Assembly (NCBI RefSeq): GCF_001894785.1
Contig: NZ_BCWW01000006.1
Span: 62,001 to 126,000, forward strand
Length of the DNA: 64,000 nucleotides
Reading direction: 5' to 3'
Origin: Rhodococcoides fascians NBRC 12155 = LMG 3623
GTDB lineage: Bacteria; Actinomycetota; Actinomycetes; Mycobacteriales; Mycobacteriaceae
The notes under the pieces were generated by a model. That model saw only the letters and a program-made list of their open reading frames with translations. It was not told where the DNA came from and did not search any database. Below are positions 19,362 through 30,919 of this stretch, piece after piece; the first letter of the stretch is position 1; each line of letters starts with the position of its first letter. Position numbers and translations under genes: made by a program.

Positions 19362-21229
19362 AGGACCACCACCATCAGCACGACGAGAACTGCCCCCGCG
19401 AACATCGCCAACGCATAGGACCGTACGAATCCGGTCTGCAGCCGCCTCGATCGAGTCGATACTCCGCCGATCGATCTCCCCACCCCGTCCACGACCGCGT
19501 CGATACCCGCCTTGTCGGCGAATACCATTGTGTTCGTGAGCTTTTGACCGGGCCGCATGAATGCTACCTCGTTGAAGGCGTCGCCGTATAGGTCAGCGCG
19601 TGCGGCTCTGGTCAGCACCGATACGTCCTCGGGTGGAATCGGGGGAACGTCACGAGCGATGTACTTCCGGTACGCGACGCCGGCACCCACGAGTACCACC
19701 GCCAAAACTGCGACCGTCACGACCCAGGCAGGTATCGCGTGTTCTTCGTGCGCCGATCCCACCACCGGTTCCAGCCACGTCTCGAGGCGTCCACCCACCG
19801 CAAGGAAGGCACCCGATGCCACCGAGCCGACGGCCAACAGAATCATGGGGGCTGTCATCGTCGCCGACGCTTCGTGCGGGTCTGCCTGCGCCGACCAGCG
19901 TTTCGGGCCGAAGAACGTCATCAGCATCACCCGAGTCATGTAGAAGGCCGTCAAGCCCGCACCGAGCAACGTGACGCAGCCCAGCACCACACCTGCCGCT
20001 CCCCCGGCCGCGAACGCGATCTCGATGATCGGATCCTTTGCGAAGAAACCGGAGAACGGCGGAACTCCGATGATGGCGAGGTAGCCGAGACCGAACGTGA
20101 CGAACGTGATCGGCATCGCGGCACGGAGCCCGCCGAACCGTCGCATGTCGGTCTCGTCGTACATCGCGTGCATCACCGAGCCGGCCCCGAGGAACAGGCC
20201 TGCCTTGAAGAATCCGTGCGACAGCAGCAGCACGATGGCGAAGGCATAGCCGGACGGGCCGAGTCCGGCCGCGAGCACCATGTACCCGATCTGACTCATC
20301 GTCGAGGCGGCGAGCGCCTTCTTGATGTCGTCTTTCGCACAACCGATGACGGCACCGAACAGCAACGTCACCGCGCCGACCGTGACGGTCGCCGCCCGCG
20401 CCACCGGCGAGGCCTCGAACACCGGTCCGGATCGGACGATGAGATACACCCCGGCGGTGACCATCGTCGCCGCGTGGATGAGTGCGGAGACCGGCGTCGG
20501 GCCCTCCATCGCGTCGCCGAGCCACGACTGCAGCGGCACCTGGGCCGACTTCCCGCAGGCCGCCAGCAGCAACATCAGTGCCATGGCGGTCGCCACCGAT
20601 TCACCCGCGTTCCCGATTCCCGCGAACACCACGTCGTACTGCACAGACCCGAAGTTCACGAACATGATCATCAGGGCGATGGCCAAGCCGATATCGCCGA
20701 CGCGGTTGACCACGAACGCTTTTCGAGCAGCCGTCGCTGCCGATGGCTTGTGTTGCCAGAATCCGATGAGCAAGTACGACGCCAGACCGACACCCTCCCA
20801 CCCCAGATAGAGGCCGAGGAAATTGTCTGCCAGCACCAGCAGCAGCATGGCTGCGAGAAACAGATTGAGGTACGCGAAGAAGCGTCGCCGCTCCGGGTCA
20901 TGGCTCATGTACCCGATCGAGTACACGTGAATGAGTGATCCGACCCCGGTGATCAACAGGACGAAACAGATCGAGAGTTGATCGGCACGCATGCCGAAGT
21001 CGACCTGCAATTGGTCGACGGGCACCCAGCGGAACAGCGTGTGAGTCAGTGTTCTGTCCGACTCGTCCCGTCCGAGCATCGACGAGAACACCAGCGCCGC
21101 AACGACGAACGACGACACCGCGGCGGCCGTCGCGAAAAGGTGGCCCCACGAGTTGCAGCGCCGGCCACCGAGCAGCAGGACGGCCGCACCGAACGCCGGC
21201 AGAGCCGGGAGAAGCCACAGGATCGACAT
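19358..21229 (-). CDS. nuoL: NADH-quinone oxidoreductase subunit L
   Basis: 623 aa, the largest antiporter-like subunit, with about 16 membrane helices and the long lateral helix at the C-terminus. Signatures include [19 protein letters not shown] and [32 protein letters not shown], which carry the TM5 Glu and the TM7 Lys region. Starts 16 bp after the nuoK stop. Confidence 0.97.
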   Translation of the reverse strand: MSILWLLPALPAFGAAVLLLGGRRCNSWGHLFATAAAVSSFVVAALVFSSMLGRDESDRTLTHTLFRWVPVDQLQVDFGMRADQLSICFVLLITGVGSLIHVYSIGYMSHDPERRRFFAYLNLFLAAMLLLVLADNFLGLYLGWEGVGLASYLLIGFWQHKPSAATAARKAFVVNRVGDIGLAIALMIMFVNFGSVQYDVVFAGIGNAGESVATAMALMLLLAACGKSAQVPLQSWLGDAMEGPTPVSALIHAATMVTAGVYLIVRSGPVFEASPVARAATVTVGAVTLLFGAVIGCAKDDIKKALAASTMSQIGYMVLAAGLGPSGYAFAIVLLLSHGFFKAGLFLGAGSVMHAMYDETDMRRFGGLRAAMPITFVTFGLGYLAIIGVPPFSGFFAKDPIIEIAFAAGGAAGVVLGCVTLLGAGLTAFYMTRVMLMTFFGPKRWSAQADPHEASATMTAPMILLAVGSVASGAFLAVGGRLETWLEPVVGSAHEEHAIPAWVVTVAVLAVVLVGAGVAYRKYIARDVPPIPPEDVSVLTRAARADLYGDAFNEVAFMRPGQKLTNTMVFADKAGIDAVVDGVGRSIGGVSTRSRRLQTGFVRSYALAMFAGAVLVVLMVVVL

Positions 21230-21245
21230 CGTTTCTGCTCCCCCG

Positions 21246-21545
21246 TCAGTTCTTCATCAGATTGTTCTCGTCCATCGAGATCGAGCGACGAGAACGGAAG
21301 ATGGCCATGATGATCGCCAGGCCCACCACCACCTCGGCTGCAGCTACCACCATGGTGAAGAACGCGAACAATTGGCCGTCGAGATTGCCGTGCATGCGAG
21401 AGAACGCGACGAACGCGAGATTGACTGCGTTGAGCATCAATTCGATGCACATGAACACGATGATGGCGTTGCGCCTGACGATGACTCCCGCCGCGCCGAT
21501 CGTGAACAGCAGAACCGACAGGTAGAGGTAATTCTCTGGATTCAT
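21246..21545 (-). CDS. nuoK: NADH-quinone oxidoreductase subunit K
   Basis: 99 aa with three membrane helices. [15 protein letters not shown] holds the first of the paired membrane glutamates, and [16 protein letters not shown] the second; both lie in the proton path of complex I. Overlaps nuoJ by 4 bp. Confidence 0.97.
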   Translation of the reverse strand: MNPENYLYLSVLLFTIGAAGVIVRRNAIIVFMCIELMLNAVNLAFVAFSRMHGNLDGQLFAFFTMVVAAAEVVVGLAIIMAIFRSRRSISMDENNLMKN

Positions 21546-22309
21546 CGCGTGTCACCCCCGTCCACCTTGTACTCGATGCCTCGATCGGCGAACAGTGCGT
21601 TGACGGACGAGTCCGACTCGCTTCCGTCCGGGAGCAGAGCCCGTCGATCGACGCCGTTGTGACGAGCGAACACACCGGGGCTCGGCAGCGGCGTCACCCT
21701 GGAGCCGTCACGGAACCGGTCCTGCGACATCTCCCGCTGACCCTTCACCGGTCCCAGAGCCTCCCGGTGCGCCAGAATCATCGCCCCGATGGTGGCCGTG
21801 ATCAACAGCGCGCCGGTCAGCTCGAACGCCCAGACGTACTCGACGAAGATCAGCTCGGCCAGGCCTTCTACGTTTCCGGTGGAGTTGGCCGCGTCGAGTC
21901 CGGCGAAATCGAGTCGCCCGGCGCGGGCCGAGTCGCGCAGCAGCACCCCGATGATCAACAGCCCGAAGCCGATTCCGATGACAACGGCCGCGATACGGTG
22001 CCCGCGCAGTGTCTCGGTCAACGACTCCGAGGTATCGACCCCGACGAGCATCAGGACGAACAGAAACAGCATCATGACCGCGCCGGTGTAGACGACGATC
22101 TGCACGACACCGAGAAACAGGGCCCCTTGGGCCATGTAGAAGGTAGCGAGAACCACCATGGTGGCCGCGAGGAACAGTGCCGAGTAGACGGCCTTCGTGC
22201 TCATCACCACACCCAGTGCACCGATGACCGCAACGACACCGAGGGTCCAGAACTGCACGGCCTCGCCGGTGGAGGTTGCCTCGAGCGCGAGCTGAACGGT
22301 GGCAGTCAT
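21542..22309 (-). CDS. nuoJ: NADH-quinone oxidoreductase subunit J
   Basis: 255 aa. Five membrane helices occupy the first about 170 residues ([19 protein letters not shown] is the conserved TM3 region). A hydrophilic tail of about 80 residues follows, ending near [12 protein letters not shown]; such tails are usual in actinobacterial NuoJ. Overlaps nuoI and nuoK by 4 bp each. Confidence 0.96.
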   Translation of the reverse strand: MTATVQLALEATSTGEAVQFWTLGVVAVIGALGVVMSTKAVYSALFLAATMVVLATFYMAQGALFLGVVQIVVYTGAVMMLFLFVLMLVGVDTSESLTETLRGHRIAAVVIGIGFGLLIIGVLLRDSARAGRLDFAGLDAANSTGNVEGLAELIFVEYVWAFELTGALLITATIGAMILAHREALGPVKGQREMSQDRFRDGSRVTPLPSPGVFARHNGVDRRALLPDGSESDSSVNALFADRGIEYKVDGGDTR

Positions 22310-22851
22310 CGAACCGGCCCTCGATCGGTGTCGGCCTCGCTCTCGGCACCGGTGACGGCACCGCGGTAGTAGTCCTCTGCCGAACGCCCCGGTGCCATCG
22401 CGTGCGGCGGCGGCACCATGTCCGGCTCCAGCGGTGCCAGCAGCGAATCCTTCTCGTAGATCAGGTCGGCTCTGTTGTCACCGGCCAGTTCGTATTCGTT
22501 GGTCATCGTCAGAGCCCGTGTGGGACAGGCCTCGACACACAGTCCGCAGCCGATGCACCGGAGATAGTTGATCTGGTAGACCCCGCCGTATCGCTCGCCC
22601 GGCGAAAACCGTTCGGTCTCGGTGTTGTCGGCACCTTCGACATAGATCGCGTCGGCCGGGCAGGCCCACGCACAGAGTTCGCAACCGATGCACTTCTCGA
22701 GCCCGTCGGCGTACCTGTTGAGCTGATGGCGGCCGTGATAGCGCATCTCGGTCGGCTTCTTCTCCTCCGGATACAGCTCGGTTTCGGGCTTTTTGAACAT
22801 GGTGGCGAAGGTGACACCGAAACCTGCTATAGGACCGAGGAATTCAGGCAT
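22306..22851 (-). CDS. nuoI: NADH-quinone oxidoreductase subunit I
   Basis: 181 aa iron-sulfur subunit of the peripheral arm. Two ferredoxin-like 4Fe-4S motifs, [12 protein letters not shown] and [12 protein letters not shown], bind clusters N6a and N6b that pass electrons toward the quinone site. Start ATG at 22,851 ([10 protein letters not shown]) overlaps nuoH by 8 bp; the upstream open frame is the nuoH shadow. Confidence 0.97.
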   Translation of the reverse strand: MPEFLGPIAGFGVTFATMFKKPETELYPEEKKPTEMRYHGRHQLNRYADGLEKCIGCELCAWACPADAIYVEGADNTETERFSPGERYGGVYQINYLRCIGCGLCVEACPTRALTMTNEYELAGDNRADLIYEKDSLLAPLEPDMVPPPHAMAPGRSAEDYYRGAVTGAESEADTDRGPVR

Positions 22852-24154
22852 CGGCGTTCTCCTTCTGGGACGCGGCCACGGTGGACCGTGCGCCGGCGTG
22901 CCGGCTCGCGATGTTCGTGCCCTGCTTCGGAATGGGAGGTACGGGAAACCCGCCCGCCGCAGCGTCGAACGGTGCGACGGGTGCAGCAGGCGGCAGGTTT
23001 CGTGTGCGCGCGCGGCGGCGCAGTAAGAGCAGCAGCGAACCCAGGACGGCGACTGCAAAGATCGTCGACACCACGAATGTGACCAGAGGTACGTCGTATC
23101 GCCCGGCCCCCAGAACCCGCACCGTCGCGATCACCATCACCCAGATCAGAGCGACGGGAATGAGGATCTTCCAGCCGAAGTTCATGAACTGGTCGTAACG
23201 CAATCGCGGCAACGTCGACCGCAACCAGATGAAGACGAACAGGAACACCCACACCTTGGCGACGAACCACAGCACCGGCCACCACCCGGAATTGGCACCG
23301 CTCCACAGACTCAACGGAATCGGAGCCCGCCAGCCACCCAGGAACAACGTGGTCGCGAGCGCCGACACCGTGACCATGTTGATGTACTCGGCAAGCATGA
23401 ACATCGCGAAACGCAAGGAGGAATATTCGGTGTGGAACCCGCCCACCAACTCCCCCTCGGCCTCGGGCAAGTCGAACGGCGCGCGGTTGGTTTCACCCAC
23501 CATGGCCGTCACGTACACCAGGAACGACGGCAACAACAGGAACACGTACCAGGTGCTCTGTTGCGCACCAACGATTCCGGACGTCGACATGGTGCCCGCG
23601 TACAGGAACACCGCAGCGAACGAAAGCCCCATCGCAACCTCGTAGGAAATGACCTGAGCCGTCGAACGCAGTGCACCCAGCAACGGATACGTCGAACTCG
23701 ACGCCCAACCGGCCAGGACGATCCCGTACACACCCACCGAGGTGACCGCGAGGATGTACAGAACCCCCACCGGCAGGTCGGTCATCTGAAGCGGAGTCGT
23801 AGTGCCGAACACCGACACCTCGGGACCGAACGGAATCACCGCGAAGGCCATGAAGGCAGGGACCACCGAAATGATCGGAGCCAGAATGTAAATCGGCTTG
23901 TCGACGCCGGTCGGAGTGATTCCCTCTTTCAGAGCGAGCTTGATCCCGTCCATCAGAGACTGCAACAGTCCCCACGGACCCACCCGATTGGGCCCGACGC
24001 GCATCTGCATCCACGCCATGATCTTGCGCTCGGCATAGATGGCCACGAGCGGTGTGAGCACAAGAAAAACGAAGACCGCCAGGGCCTTGCCGACCACCAG
24101 CCACCACGGGTCGGTGCCGAACATCGACAGATCGGTCGGCGCTGCGACAATCAC
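22844..24154 (-). CDS. nuoH: NADH-quinone oxidoreductase subunit H
   Basis: 436 aa, eight membrane helices. It forms the quinone-binding chamber with NuoB and Nuo[20 protein letters not shown] and [25 protein letters not shown] are invariant NuoH loops. A polar C-terminal tail of about 55 residues is longer than in many bacteria. Start GTG at 24,154 overlaps the nuoG stop as GTGA. The ribosome-binding sequence GGGGGTGG comes directly after the last repeat unit of nuoG. Confidence 0.97.
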   Translation of the reverse strand: MIVAAPTDLSMFGTDPWWLVVGKALAVFVFLVLTPLVAIYAERKIMAWMQMRVGPNRVGPWGLLQSLMDGIKLALKEGITPTGVDKPIYILAPIISVVPAFMAFAVIPFGPEVSVFGTTTPLQMTDLPVGVLYILAVTSVGVYGIVLAGWASSSTYPLLGALRSTAQVISYEVAMGLSFAAVFLYAGTMSTSGIVGAQQSTWYVFLLLPSFLVYVTAMVGETNRAPFDLPEAEGELVGGFHTEYSSLRFAMFMLAEYINMVTVSALATTLFLGGWRAPIPLSLWSGANSGWWPVLWFVAKVWVFLFVFIWLRSTLPRLRYDQFMNFGWKILIPVALIWVMVIATVRVLGAGRYDVPLVTFVVSTIFAVAVLGSLLLLLRRRARTRNLPPAAPVAPFDAAAGGFPVPPIPKQGTNIASRHAGARSTVAASQKENADA

Positions 24155-26724
24155 GATGCACCACCCCCGGGTCGTTCCGCAGGCTCCACTCCCGCACTCC
24201 CGAGTCGTTCCACAGGCTCCACTCCTGCACCCTCAGGTCGCTCCGCGGGCTGATCCCTGCGAATCCTCACCACCGCACCCGACTCCGCGCCGAGTGAGCC
24301 GTACACCGAAGACCCCGGTGAGTTCATCGGCACCCACACCACGTTGTCGGGTAGATCGGTGACTTTCAGTGGCAACGTGATCGAGCCCCGGCCCGTCTCG
24401 ACCCTGACCAGGTCGCCGGGCGACGCTTCGATGCTCGACGCCGTCGTCTCGGACAGCCTGATCACGGGTGCCCGGCCGGTCTGCGCGAGATTGTCCTCGC
24501 CGTCCTGCATCCGTCCCGAATCGATGAGCATTCGCCAGGTGGCCAGAATTGCCTGGCCGATGGAGAGCGTCGGCATATCTCGCCGTGGTGCCACTCGGGC
24601 CACAGGAATCCGTGATCCGCTCCAGGCTCCCAGCCGTGCCAACTCGCCGCGCGCCGCCGCCGCGTCGGGTAGCGACAGTTCGACTCCCATCTGCGCGGCA
24701 ATGGCGTCGAGAACGCGTTGGTCGGGCAATACTGCGCCGGCACCGAGTGCCGTGTCGAACGTGCGAGGCCTGCCCTCCCAGTCGACGAAGGTTCCGGGCT
24801 TGTCGACCACCGGTGCCACCGGAAACACCACGTCGGCCCGCTCGGTGACGGCGCTGTGGCGTAGTTCGAGGCTGACCACGAATGCCGATCGGTCCACCGC
24901 GTCGAGCGCACCCTGCGGATCGGGCAGATCGTCCGGGTCGATCCCTGCGGTGATCAGGGCGCGGTCAGGCCCGGCATCCGCCAGTATCGCCGCGGTATCT
25001 CGGCCCGCGTCCGTAGGCAGTTCTGTCACTCCCCACACGGCTGCCACCTCGGCGCGGGCGGCGGCGTCGGCGACGGGCCGCCCGCCCGGCAGCAGGTTCG
25101 GCAACGTGCCTGCGTCGAGGGCACCGCGCTCCCCTGCCCGTCGCGGAATCCATGCCAGGTTCGCTCCGGTGTCGTCGGCCAACTTCGACGCTGCGGACAA
25201 TGCACCGGGAACGGAACCGAGCCGCTCGCCCACGAGCACGATCGCTCCAGGGCTCCGGAGGAGCTGGGCGATCGATTCGGTACCGCGGTCACCCACGTGC
25301 AGTGCGTCGAGCCACTGTGGTTCCTCGCCGGGAATCGACTGCAGGAGCACCCCGTCGAGCTTGCGCAGACCGCGGCTGGCCCAGGATGCGATGGACGCCA
25401 CGACCACGCCGCGGGTCCGGCGCGCCTTGCGCAACCTGAGGAACATCAGCGGTGACTCTTCTTCGGGCTCGAACCCCACCATCAACACCACAGGAGCGTT
25501 TTCGAGATCCGAGTAGGTCACGCCCAGCCCCGTCGCCGCGATACGACCGGCCAGGAACTCCGCTTCCTCGGCGCTGTGAGCACGGTTGCGGAAGTCGATG
25601 TCATTGGTGTGCAGCACTGTTCGCGCGAACTTGGCGTATGCGTAGGAGTCTTCGACAGTCGATCTTCCGCCCACGAGTACCGCAGCGTTCCCGATCGACG
25701 CAGCCAGTCCCGTTGCCGCCGCCGCCAATGCGGCCGACCAGGACGTCTCGACCAGAGCCCCCGATTCGTCTCTGACCATCGGTGCGCCGATGCGGTCCGG
25801 CTCGCTGGCGTACTTGAATGCCCACCGGCCCTTGTCGCAGTTCCACTCTTCGTTGACCTGGGGATCGTCACCAGCCAACCGGCGGAGGACCTTGCCACGA
25901 CGATGATCCGTGCGTTGCGCACAGCCTCCTGCGCAGTGTTCGCACACGCTCGGCGAGGACGTCAGATCGTACGGGCGCGCTCGGAACCGATACTCGGTGT
26001 TCGTCAGTGCACCCACGGGGCAGATCTGGACGGTGTTCCCCGAGAAGTAGGAGTCGAACGGCTCGGTGCCGAAGATGCCGACCTGTTGCACGGCACCGCG
26101 TTCGAGCAGCTCGATGGATGGATCACCGGCAACCTGCGCCGCGAAGCGAGTACATCGAGCGCACAGGACACAGCGTTCGCGATCGAGCAGAACCTCGGCC
26201 GACAACGGAATCGGTTTGGGATACGTACGTTTGGTCTCAGTGAACCTGGACTCGGTGCGACCCGCGGCCATCGCCTGATTCTGCAGTGGACACTCACCAC
26301 CCTTGTCGCACACCGGGCAATCGAGAGGATGATTGATCAGCAGCAATTCCATGACGCCACGTTGCGCTTTGCCCGCGACCTCCGACGTCACCTGAGTGCG
26401 CACCACCATGCCCTCGGCCACGGTCGTCGTACAGGACGCCAACGGCTTGCGTTGCCCCTCGACATCGACCAGACATTGGCGGCAGGCGCCCACCGGATCG
26501 AGCAGCGGATGATCGCAGAATCGCGGAATCTGTACGCCCATCAACTCGGCCGCGCGAATCACCAACGTGCCCTTGGGAACACTGATCTCGTGGTCGTCGA
26601 TGGTCAGTGTCACCATCTCTACTGGGGCGACCGACTGCTCAGGGCTGGCAGGAGTGGAGCCCGCGGAACGACCCGAAGATGCAGGAGTGGAGCCCGCGGA
26701 ACGACCATGTGCTGCTGCAGTCAT
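24151..26724 (-). CDS. nuoG: NADH-quinone oxidoreductase subunit G
   Basis: 857 aa molybdopterin-oxidoreductase-like subunit of the peripheral arm. The N-terminal 2Fe-2S motif ([20 protein letters not shown]), the HxxxC-type 4Fe-4S region ([16 protein letters not shown]), [10 protein letters not shown] and [11 protein letters not shown] are present. Both ends are unusual. Residues about 7-28 ([20 protein letters not shown]) are two in-frame repeat units before the normal start MVTLTIDD. The last about 33 residues ([19 protein letters not shown] core) are three units in the opposite DNA orientation. Start ATG at 26,724 overlaps the nuoF stop. Confidence 0.96.
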   Translation of the reverse strand: MTAAAHGRSAGSTPASSGRSAGSTPASPEQSVAPVEMVTLTIDDHEISVPKGTLVIRAAELMGVQIPRFCDHPLLDPVGACRQCLVDVEGQRKPLASCTTTVAEGMVVRTQVTSEVAGKAQRGVMELLLINHPLDCPVCDKGGECPLQNQAMAAGRTESRFTETKRTYPKPIPLSAEVLLDRERCVLCARCTRFAAQVAGDPSIELLERGAVQQVGIFGTEPFDSYFSGNTVQICPVGALTNTEYRFRARPYDLTSSPSVCEHCAGGCAQRTDHRRGKVLRRLAGDDPQVNEEWNCDKGRWAFKYASEPDRIGAPMVRDESGALVETSWSAALAAAATGLAASIGNAAVLVGGRSTVEDSYAYAKFARTVLHTNDIDFRNRAHSAEEAEFLAGRIAATGLGVTYSDLENAPVVLMVGFEPEEESPLMFLRLRKARRTRGVVVASIASWASRGLRKLDGVLLQSIPGEEPQWLDALHVGDRGTESIAQLLRSPGAIVLVGERLGSVPGALSAASKLADDTGANLAWIPRRAGERGALDAGTLPNLLPGGRPVADAAARAEVAAVWGVTELPTDAGRDTAAILADAGPDRALITAGIDPDDLPDPQGALDAVDRSAFVVSLELRHSAVTERADVVFPVAPVVDKPGTFVDWEGRPRTFDTALGAGAVLPDQRVLDAIAAQMGVELSLPDAAAARGELARLGAWSGSRIPVARVAPRRDMPTLSIGQAILATWRMLIDSGRMQDGEDNLAQTGRAPVIRLSETTASSIEASPGDLVRVETGRGSITLPLKVTDLPDNVVWVPMNSPGSSVYGSLGAESGAVVRIRRDQPAERPEGAGVEPVERLGSAGVEPAERPGGGAS
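24167..24256 (-). repeat. dispersed repeat, three tandem copies at the nuoG 3' end
   Basis: Three units with exact 33-bp spacing (the GTCG of each begins at 24,171, 24,204 and 24,237). The orientation is opposite to the other copies. Read in frame at the NuoG C-terminus as [12 protein letters not shown] units of 11 residues. The unit nearest the nuoG stop (24,171) is closest to the family core, the middle unit is slightly diverged, and the unit farthest from the stop (24,237) is the most diverged. The array ends just before the nuoH ribosome-binding sequence. Confidence 0.85.
26651..26706 (+). repeat. dispersed repeat, two tandem copies at the nuoG 5' end
   Basis: Two cores, starting at 26,651 and 26,684, identical over 23 bases and again 33 bp apart. 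They are antisense to nuoG and are translated in frame as two [14 protein letters not shown] units, six codons after the nuoG start. Confidence 0.88.
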
Positions 26725-28022
26725 GACGTCAGCTCCTCTGCCATCAGGGTCGATCGGTGTGGATCGAATGGGCATCCCTGCTCGGTGACGTGACGGATGT
26801 ATTCGTCACGGAAGTACTTCAGCGAAGACACGATCGGGCTGGCAGCACCGTCTCCCAACGCGCAGAAGGACTTTCCGGCGATGCCGTCGGCGATGTCGAG
26901 CAAGGTCGTCAGGTCGGCCTCGGTACCGGTTCCACCGTCGAGGCGACGCAGAATTTGCACCAGCCAGTACGTGCCCTCCCGGCACGGTGTGCATTTGCCG
27001 CAGGATTCGTGTGCGTAGAACTCGGTCCAGCGCAGCACCGCTCGCACCACGCAGGTCGTCTCGTCGAATATTTGCAAGGCCTTGGTGCCCAGCATCGATC
27101 CGGCGGCACCGACGCCCTCGTAGTCGAGTGGAACATCGAGATGCTCGCCGGTGAACATCGGCGTCGAGGATCCTCCCGGCGTCCAGAACTTCAGTTCGTG
27201 TCCCGGTCTGATCCCGCCCGCGTAGCCGAGCAACTCCCGCAGCGTGATCCCCAACGGTGCCTCGTACTGGCCTGGACGGCAGACGTGGCCCGAGATGGAG
27301 TACAGCGTGAAGCCGGGTGACTTCTCGCTACCCATCGATCGGAACCACTCGATTCCCTTGCGCAGGATCACTGGAACGCTGGCGATCGATTCGACGTTGT
27401 TCACCACAGTCGGGCGTGCGTAGAGGCCCGCCACTGCGGGAAACGGTGGCCGCAGCCGAGGTTGTCCGCGCCGACCTTCCAACGAGTCGAGGAGGGCTGT
27501 TTCCTCGCCGCAGATGTACGCGCCGGCTCCGGCGTGGATCACCAACTCCAAGTCGAATTTCGTTCCGAGAACACCCTTTCCCAGATAGCCCGCCGCGTAG
27601 GCCTCGGCGACCGCAGCCTGCAGCCTGCGTAGCACCGGCACTACCTCGCCGCGGACGTACACGAATGCATGGGATGCGCGAATTGCGTACGCGGCGATCA
27701 CTATTCCTTCGACCAGCGTGTGCGGGCTCGCCATCAGCAGGGGCATGTCCTTGCAGGTACCCGGCTCGGACTCGTCTGCATTGACCACCAGATAATGCTC
27801 TTTACCGTCGTTCTGCGGGATGAAGCTCCACTTCGTTCCGGTCGGAAATCCTGCGCCGCCGCGACCGCGTAATCCGGATTCCTTGACGAAGGCGATGAGG
27901 TCGTCGGGGTCCATCGCGAGGGCCTTCTCGAGCCCGCGGTATCCGTCGTGGCTGCGGTATACGTCGAGCGTCCAGGAATCCTTCTCGTCCCAGAACTCGC
28001 TCAACACCGGCGTCAGGGCCAT
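26721..28022 (-). CDS. nuoF: NADH-quinone oxidoreductase subunit F
   Basis: 433 aa. It binds NADH and FMN and is the electron entry point of complex [16 protein letters not shown] is the NADH/FMN glycine loop, [19 protein letters not shown] is the flavin-site signature, and [10 protein letters not shown] plus [11 protein letters not shown] bind cluster N3. Start ATG at 28,022 lies one base after the nuoE stop; the long upstream open frame is nuoE read in another frame. Confidence 0.97.
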   Translation of the reverse strand: MALTPVLSEFWDEKDSWTLDVYRSHDGYRGLEKALAMDPDDLIAFVKESGLRGRGGAGFPTGTKWSFIPQNDGKEHYLVVNADESEPGTCKDMPLLMASPHTLVEGIVIAAYAIRASHAFVYVRGEVVPVLRRLQAAVAEAYAAGYLGKGVLGTKFDLELVIHAGAGAYICGEETALLDSLEGRRGQPRLRPPFPAVAGLYARPTVVNNVESIASVPVILRKGIEWFRSMGSEKSPGFTLYSISGHVCRPGQYEAPLGITLRELLGYAGGIRPGHELKFWTPGGSSTPMFTGEHLDVPLDYEGVGAAGSMLGTKALQIFDETTCVVRAVLRWTEFYAHESCGKCTPCREGTYWLVQILRRLDGGTGTEADLTTLLDIADGIAGKSFCALGDGAASPIVSSLKYFRDEYIRHVTEQGCPFDPHRSTLMAEELTS

Positions 28023-28023
28023 G

Positions 28024-28920
28024 TCACGCTCCCTTCGTCGGTGGATCGGTCTCGGTGGTGTTCGGTTGTGGTGGCACGGTCGCCGAGGGTGCCGGTGCGG
28101 GCTTGTCTCGCACCGTCTCCGGTGCGGCCGCGGCTCCGACGTCCGGGTGATCGTCGTTCGGTCGTGCTCCGGCCTCGGGTGCCGACATCGCGTGTTCGCG
28201 CGCGTATCGAAGACCGGCCAGGGTGGCGTCGCCTGCACTACCGGTCGCTTCGAGTGCTTCGGGCCGATCGTCGGAAAATCCGGCGAGAATTCGCTCGGTC
28301 TCGCGGAACGTGCACAGCGGTGCTCCACGCGTCGGAGTGACCTGGGTGTCGGATCGAAGTGCATCGACCAAATCCCGCGCAGACGACGGGGTGCTGTTGT
28401 CGAAGAACTCCCAATTGACCATCATCACCGGGGCGTAATCGCATGCGGCATTGCACTCGATGTGTTCGAGGGTGATCGTGCCGTCGGCGGTGGTACCTCC
28501 GTGCTCGACGTCCAGGTGATCACGCAGCGCGTCCATGATGGCGTCGCCGCCCATGACAGCACACAGCGTGTTGGTGCACACGCCGACGCGGTACGTCCCG
28601 GTGGGTTCGCGTCGATACATCGAGTAGAAGGTCGCGACTGCAGTCACCTCCGCCCCGGTGAGTTCTAGTACCTCCGAGCAGAATTCGATTCCAGCGGGCG
28701 TGAGGCAGCCGTCCTCGGCTTGCACGAGATGGAGCAGCGGCAGCAGGGCCGATCTGGCCTGCGGATAGCGCGCGACGACGATATCGGCGTCGGCGTGCAG
28801 CCGGGCGAGCACCTCGGGGGGATACGACGTTCGTGCACCCGCCGCGGCCAGTTGCACCGGTTCGTCCGGCCGGGCTCCGAGTTGAATCAGAACCGGTTCC
28901 GACTGGGGCTGCGTTGTCAT
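28024..28920 (-). CDS. nuoE: NADH-quinone oxidoreductase subunit E
   Basis: 298 aa thioredoxin-like 2Fe-2S subunit. [11 protein letters not shown] and [16 protein letters not shown] supply the four cluster N1a cysteines. The core ends near residue 210; the last about 80 residues are a low-complexity Pro/Ala/Thr/Asp tail not needed for the fold. Start ATG at 28,920 overlaps nuoD by 4 bp. The in-frame extension to 29,511 is the shadow of nuoD. Confidence 0.96.
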   Translation of the reverse strand: MTTQPQSEPVLIQLGARPDEPVQLAAAGARTSYPPEVLARLHADADIVVARYPQARSALLPLLHLVQAEDGCLTPAGIEFCSEVLELTGAEVTAVATFYSMYRREPTGTYRVGVCTNTLCAVMGGDAIMDALRDHLDVEHGGTTADGTITLEHIECNAACDYAPVMMVNWEFFDNSTPSSARDLVDALRSDTQVTPTRGAPLCTFRETERILAGFSDDRPEALEATGSAGDATLAGLRYAREHAMSAPEAGARPNDDHPDVGAAAAPETVRDKPAPAPSATVPPQPNTTETDPPTKGA

Positions 28921-30215
28921 CGATCCACCCCACCCATCACCGGGTCGATACTGGCGACCGCGGCGATGACGTCGGAGATCATTCCGCCCTCGCACATTGC
29001 CGCCACCGCTTGCAGGTTGGTGAAGGACGGATCTCTGAAATGCACTCGGTACGGCCTGGTTCCACCGTCGCTGACGATGTGTACCCCGAGCTCCCCTCGC
29101 GGCGACTCCACCGAGGACAACACCTGGCCGGCCGGGACCCGCATTCCCTCGGTCACCAGTTTGAAGTGGTGAATCAGCGATTCCATCGAGGTGTCCATGA
29201 TGGTCCGCACATGCTCCTGAGAGTTGCCCAGGCCATCGGGTCCCGAGACCAGCTCGGCCGGCCACGCGATCTTCTTGTCGTCGATGACGACCGGACCGGG
29301 ACGCAGGCGGTCGAGGGCCTGTTCGACTATCTTGAGCGATTCCTTCATTTCTTCGACGCGAATCAGATATCGCCCGTAGCAGTCGCATCCGGTATCGGTC
29401 ACCACGTCGAACTCGTAGTTCTCGTACCCGCAGTAAGGATCGGACCGTCGCAGGTCGTAGGGCAGTCCGGTCGAACGCAGCACCGGACCGGTGACGCCCA
29501 GCGCCATACATCCGGTGAGATCGAGATAACCTACGTTCTCGGTTCTGGCTTTCCAGATCGGGTTGTCGTTGAGCATGAGTTCGAGGTCGCGCAGGCGTCC
29601 CGGCAGCACGCGAAGGAGCTCACGTATTCTGCCGACCGCGTCCTCGGGTAGGTCCTGCGACAGTCCGCCCGGCCGGATGTAGGCGTGGTTCATGCGCAGG
29701 CCGGTGATGGCCTCGAAGACGTCGAGTATCAGCTCGCGCTCACGGAACCCGAACAGCATCGCGGTGACCGCTCCCAATTCCATTCCGCCCGTGGCCAATG
29801 CGACGAGATGCGACGAGATGCGATTCAGCTCCATCAGCATCACCCGGATCACCGTGGCGCGCTCGGGAATGTCGTCGGTTATACCCAGTAGCTTCTCCAC
29901 GCCGAGGCAGTATGCGGTTTCGTTGAAGAACGGCGACAGGTAGTCCATGCGGGTGACGAACGTGACGCCCTGGGTCCAGTTTCGGTACTCGAGATTCTTC
30001 TCGATTCCCGTGTGCAGATACCCGATCCCGCAACGAGCCTCGGTGACGGTCTCGCCCTCGATTTCGAGAATCAACCGCAGCACGCCGTGTGTTGACGGGT
30101 GCTGCGGGCCCATGTTGACCACGATCCGCTCGGTACTCGATCCGCGGGCCAACTCGACGACGTCGTCCCAGTCCTGTCCGGAGACCGCGTAGATGGTTTC
30201 GTCCGTTGCACTCAT
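28917..30215 (-). CDS. nuoD: NADH-quinone oxidoreductase subunit D
   Basis: 432 aa. It forms the quinone site with NuoB and Nuo[16 protein letters not shown] contains the quinone-loop His. [43 protein letters not shown] and the C-terminal [12 protein letters not shown] are invariant family motifs. Start ATG at 30,215 shares one base with the nuoC stop. Confidence 0.97.
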   Translation of the reverse strand: MSATDETIYAVSGQDWDDVVELARGSSTERIVVNMGPQHPSTHGVLRLILEIEGETVTEARCGIGYLHTGIEKNLEYRNWTQGVTFVTRMDYLSPFFNETAYCLGVEKLLGITDDIPERATVIRVMLMELNRISSHLVALATGGMELGAVTAMLFGFRERELILDVFEAITGLRMNHAYIRPGGLSQDLPEDAVGRIRELLRVLPGRLRDLELMLNDNPIWKARTENVGYLDLTGCMALGVTGPVLRSTGLPYDLRRSDPYCGYENYEFDVVTDTGCDCYGRYLIRVEEMKESLKIVEQALDRLRPGPVVIDDKKIAWPAELVSGPDGLGNSQEHVRTIMDTSMESLIHHFKLVTEGMRVPAGQVLSSVESPRGELGVHIVSDGGTRPYRVHFRDPSFTNLQAVAAMCEGGMISDVIAAVASIDPVMGGVDR

Positions 30216-30919
30216 CAGTTGTACGACCTGCGCTCGTTGGGAGGCGCGACGCGAGCGCCCTTGTACTCGATGGGAATTCCGCCCAGCGGATAGTCCTTGC
30301 GTTGTGGATGACCGACCCAGTCGTCGGGCATCTCGATCCGCGTCAATGCAGGATGACCGTCGAAGACGATGCCGAAGAAGTCGTAGACCTCGCGCTCGTG
30401 CCAGTCGTTGGTGGGATACACCCCGCACAGCGACGGACTGTGTGGATCGTCGTCGGGGACGGCAACTTCGAGTCGGAGCCGACGGCCGTGCGTGATGGAG
30501 ACCAGATGGTACACAACGTGCAACTCCCGGCCGATCAGGTCCGGATAGTGCACACCCGATGCGCCGGTACACAATTCGAATCGCAATTCTTCGTCGTCCC
30601 GTAGCGCCTGGGCGACGGCAGGCACGTACTCCCGCACCAGATGCAGCGTCAATTCGCCGCGATGAATCACCACCCGTTCGACGGCGGCGTCGAACGTAGC
30701 GACGGGGTTCACAGCAAGAAGGACGGTGGCCAACCGATCGACGAGGGCATCGAAGTAGCCGCCGTAGGGCCGCGTCGCGGTGTCCTCCGCTGCCGCCGGC
30801 GGCACCAATCGGCCGTAGCCCGACGTGTCGCCACTACCGCGAACCCCGAACATCCCGCGTGGCCGCTGAGACATTTTTCCTGGCGGCTGAGACATCCCAC
30901 CCGGCGGCTGCGCCGTCAT
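30215..30919 (-). CDS. nuoC: NADH-quinone oxidoreductase subunit C
   Basis: 234 aa. The family core is clear: [30 protein letters not shown] and [20 protein letters not shown]. The actinobacterial N-terminal segment [18 protein letters not shown] is native. It is preceded by a repetitive leader, three units ending in PPGG, PPGK and RPRG, each new unit starting with Met (M9, M16, M23). The start at 30,919 overlaps nuoB by 4 bp; initiation at an internal Met is possible. Confidence 0.95.
   Translation of the reverse strand: MTAQPPGGMSQPPGKMSQRPRGMFGVRGSGDTSGYGRLVPPAAAEDTATRPYGGYFDALVDRLATVLLAVNPVATFDAAVERVVIHRGELTLHLVREYVPAVAQALRDDEELRFELCTGASGVHYPDLIGRELHVVYHLVSITHGRRLRLEVAVPDDDPHSPSLCGVYPTNDWHEREVYDFFGIVFDGHPALTRIEMPDDWVGHPQRKDYPLGGIPIEYKGARVAPPNERRSYN
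30853..30919 (-). repeat. 21-bp-period tandem repeat at the nuoC start
   Basis: The codons for MSQPPGK and MSQRPRG, and a diverged first unit MTAQPPGG, repeat every 21 bp (24 for the first). ATGTCTCAGC is shared exactly by two units. The repeat changes only the disordered leader and keeps the frame. Confidence 0.7.

Noticed and set aside
24167..24256. CRISPR-like array
   Set aside because: Units are contiguous with a 33-bp period, only three copies, no unique spacers and no cas genes; it is coding.
28921..29511. N-terminal extension of nuoE
   Set aside because: The frame is open only because it overlaps nuoD; NuoE similarity begins at ATG 28,920.
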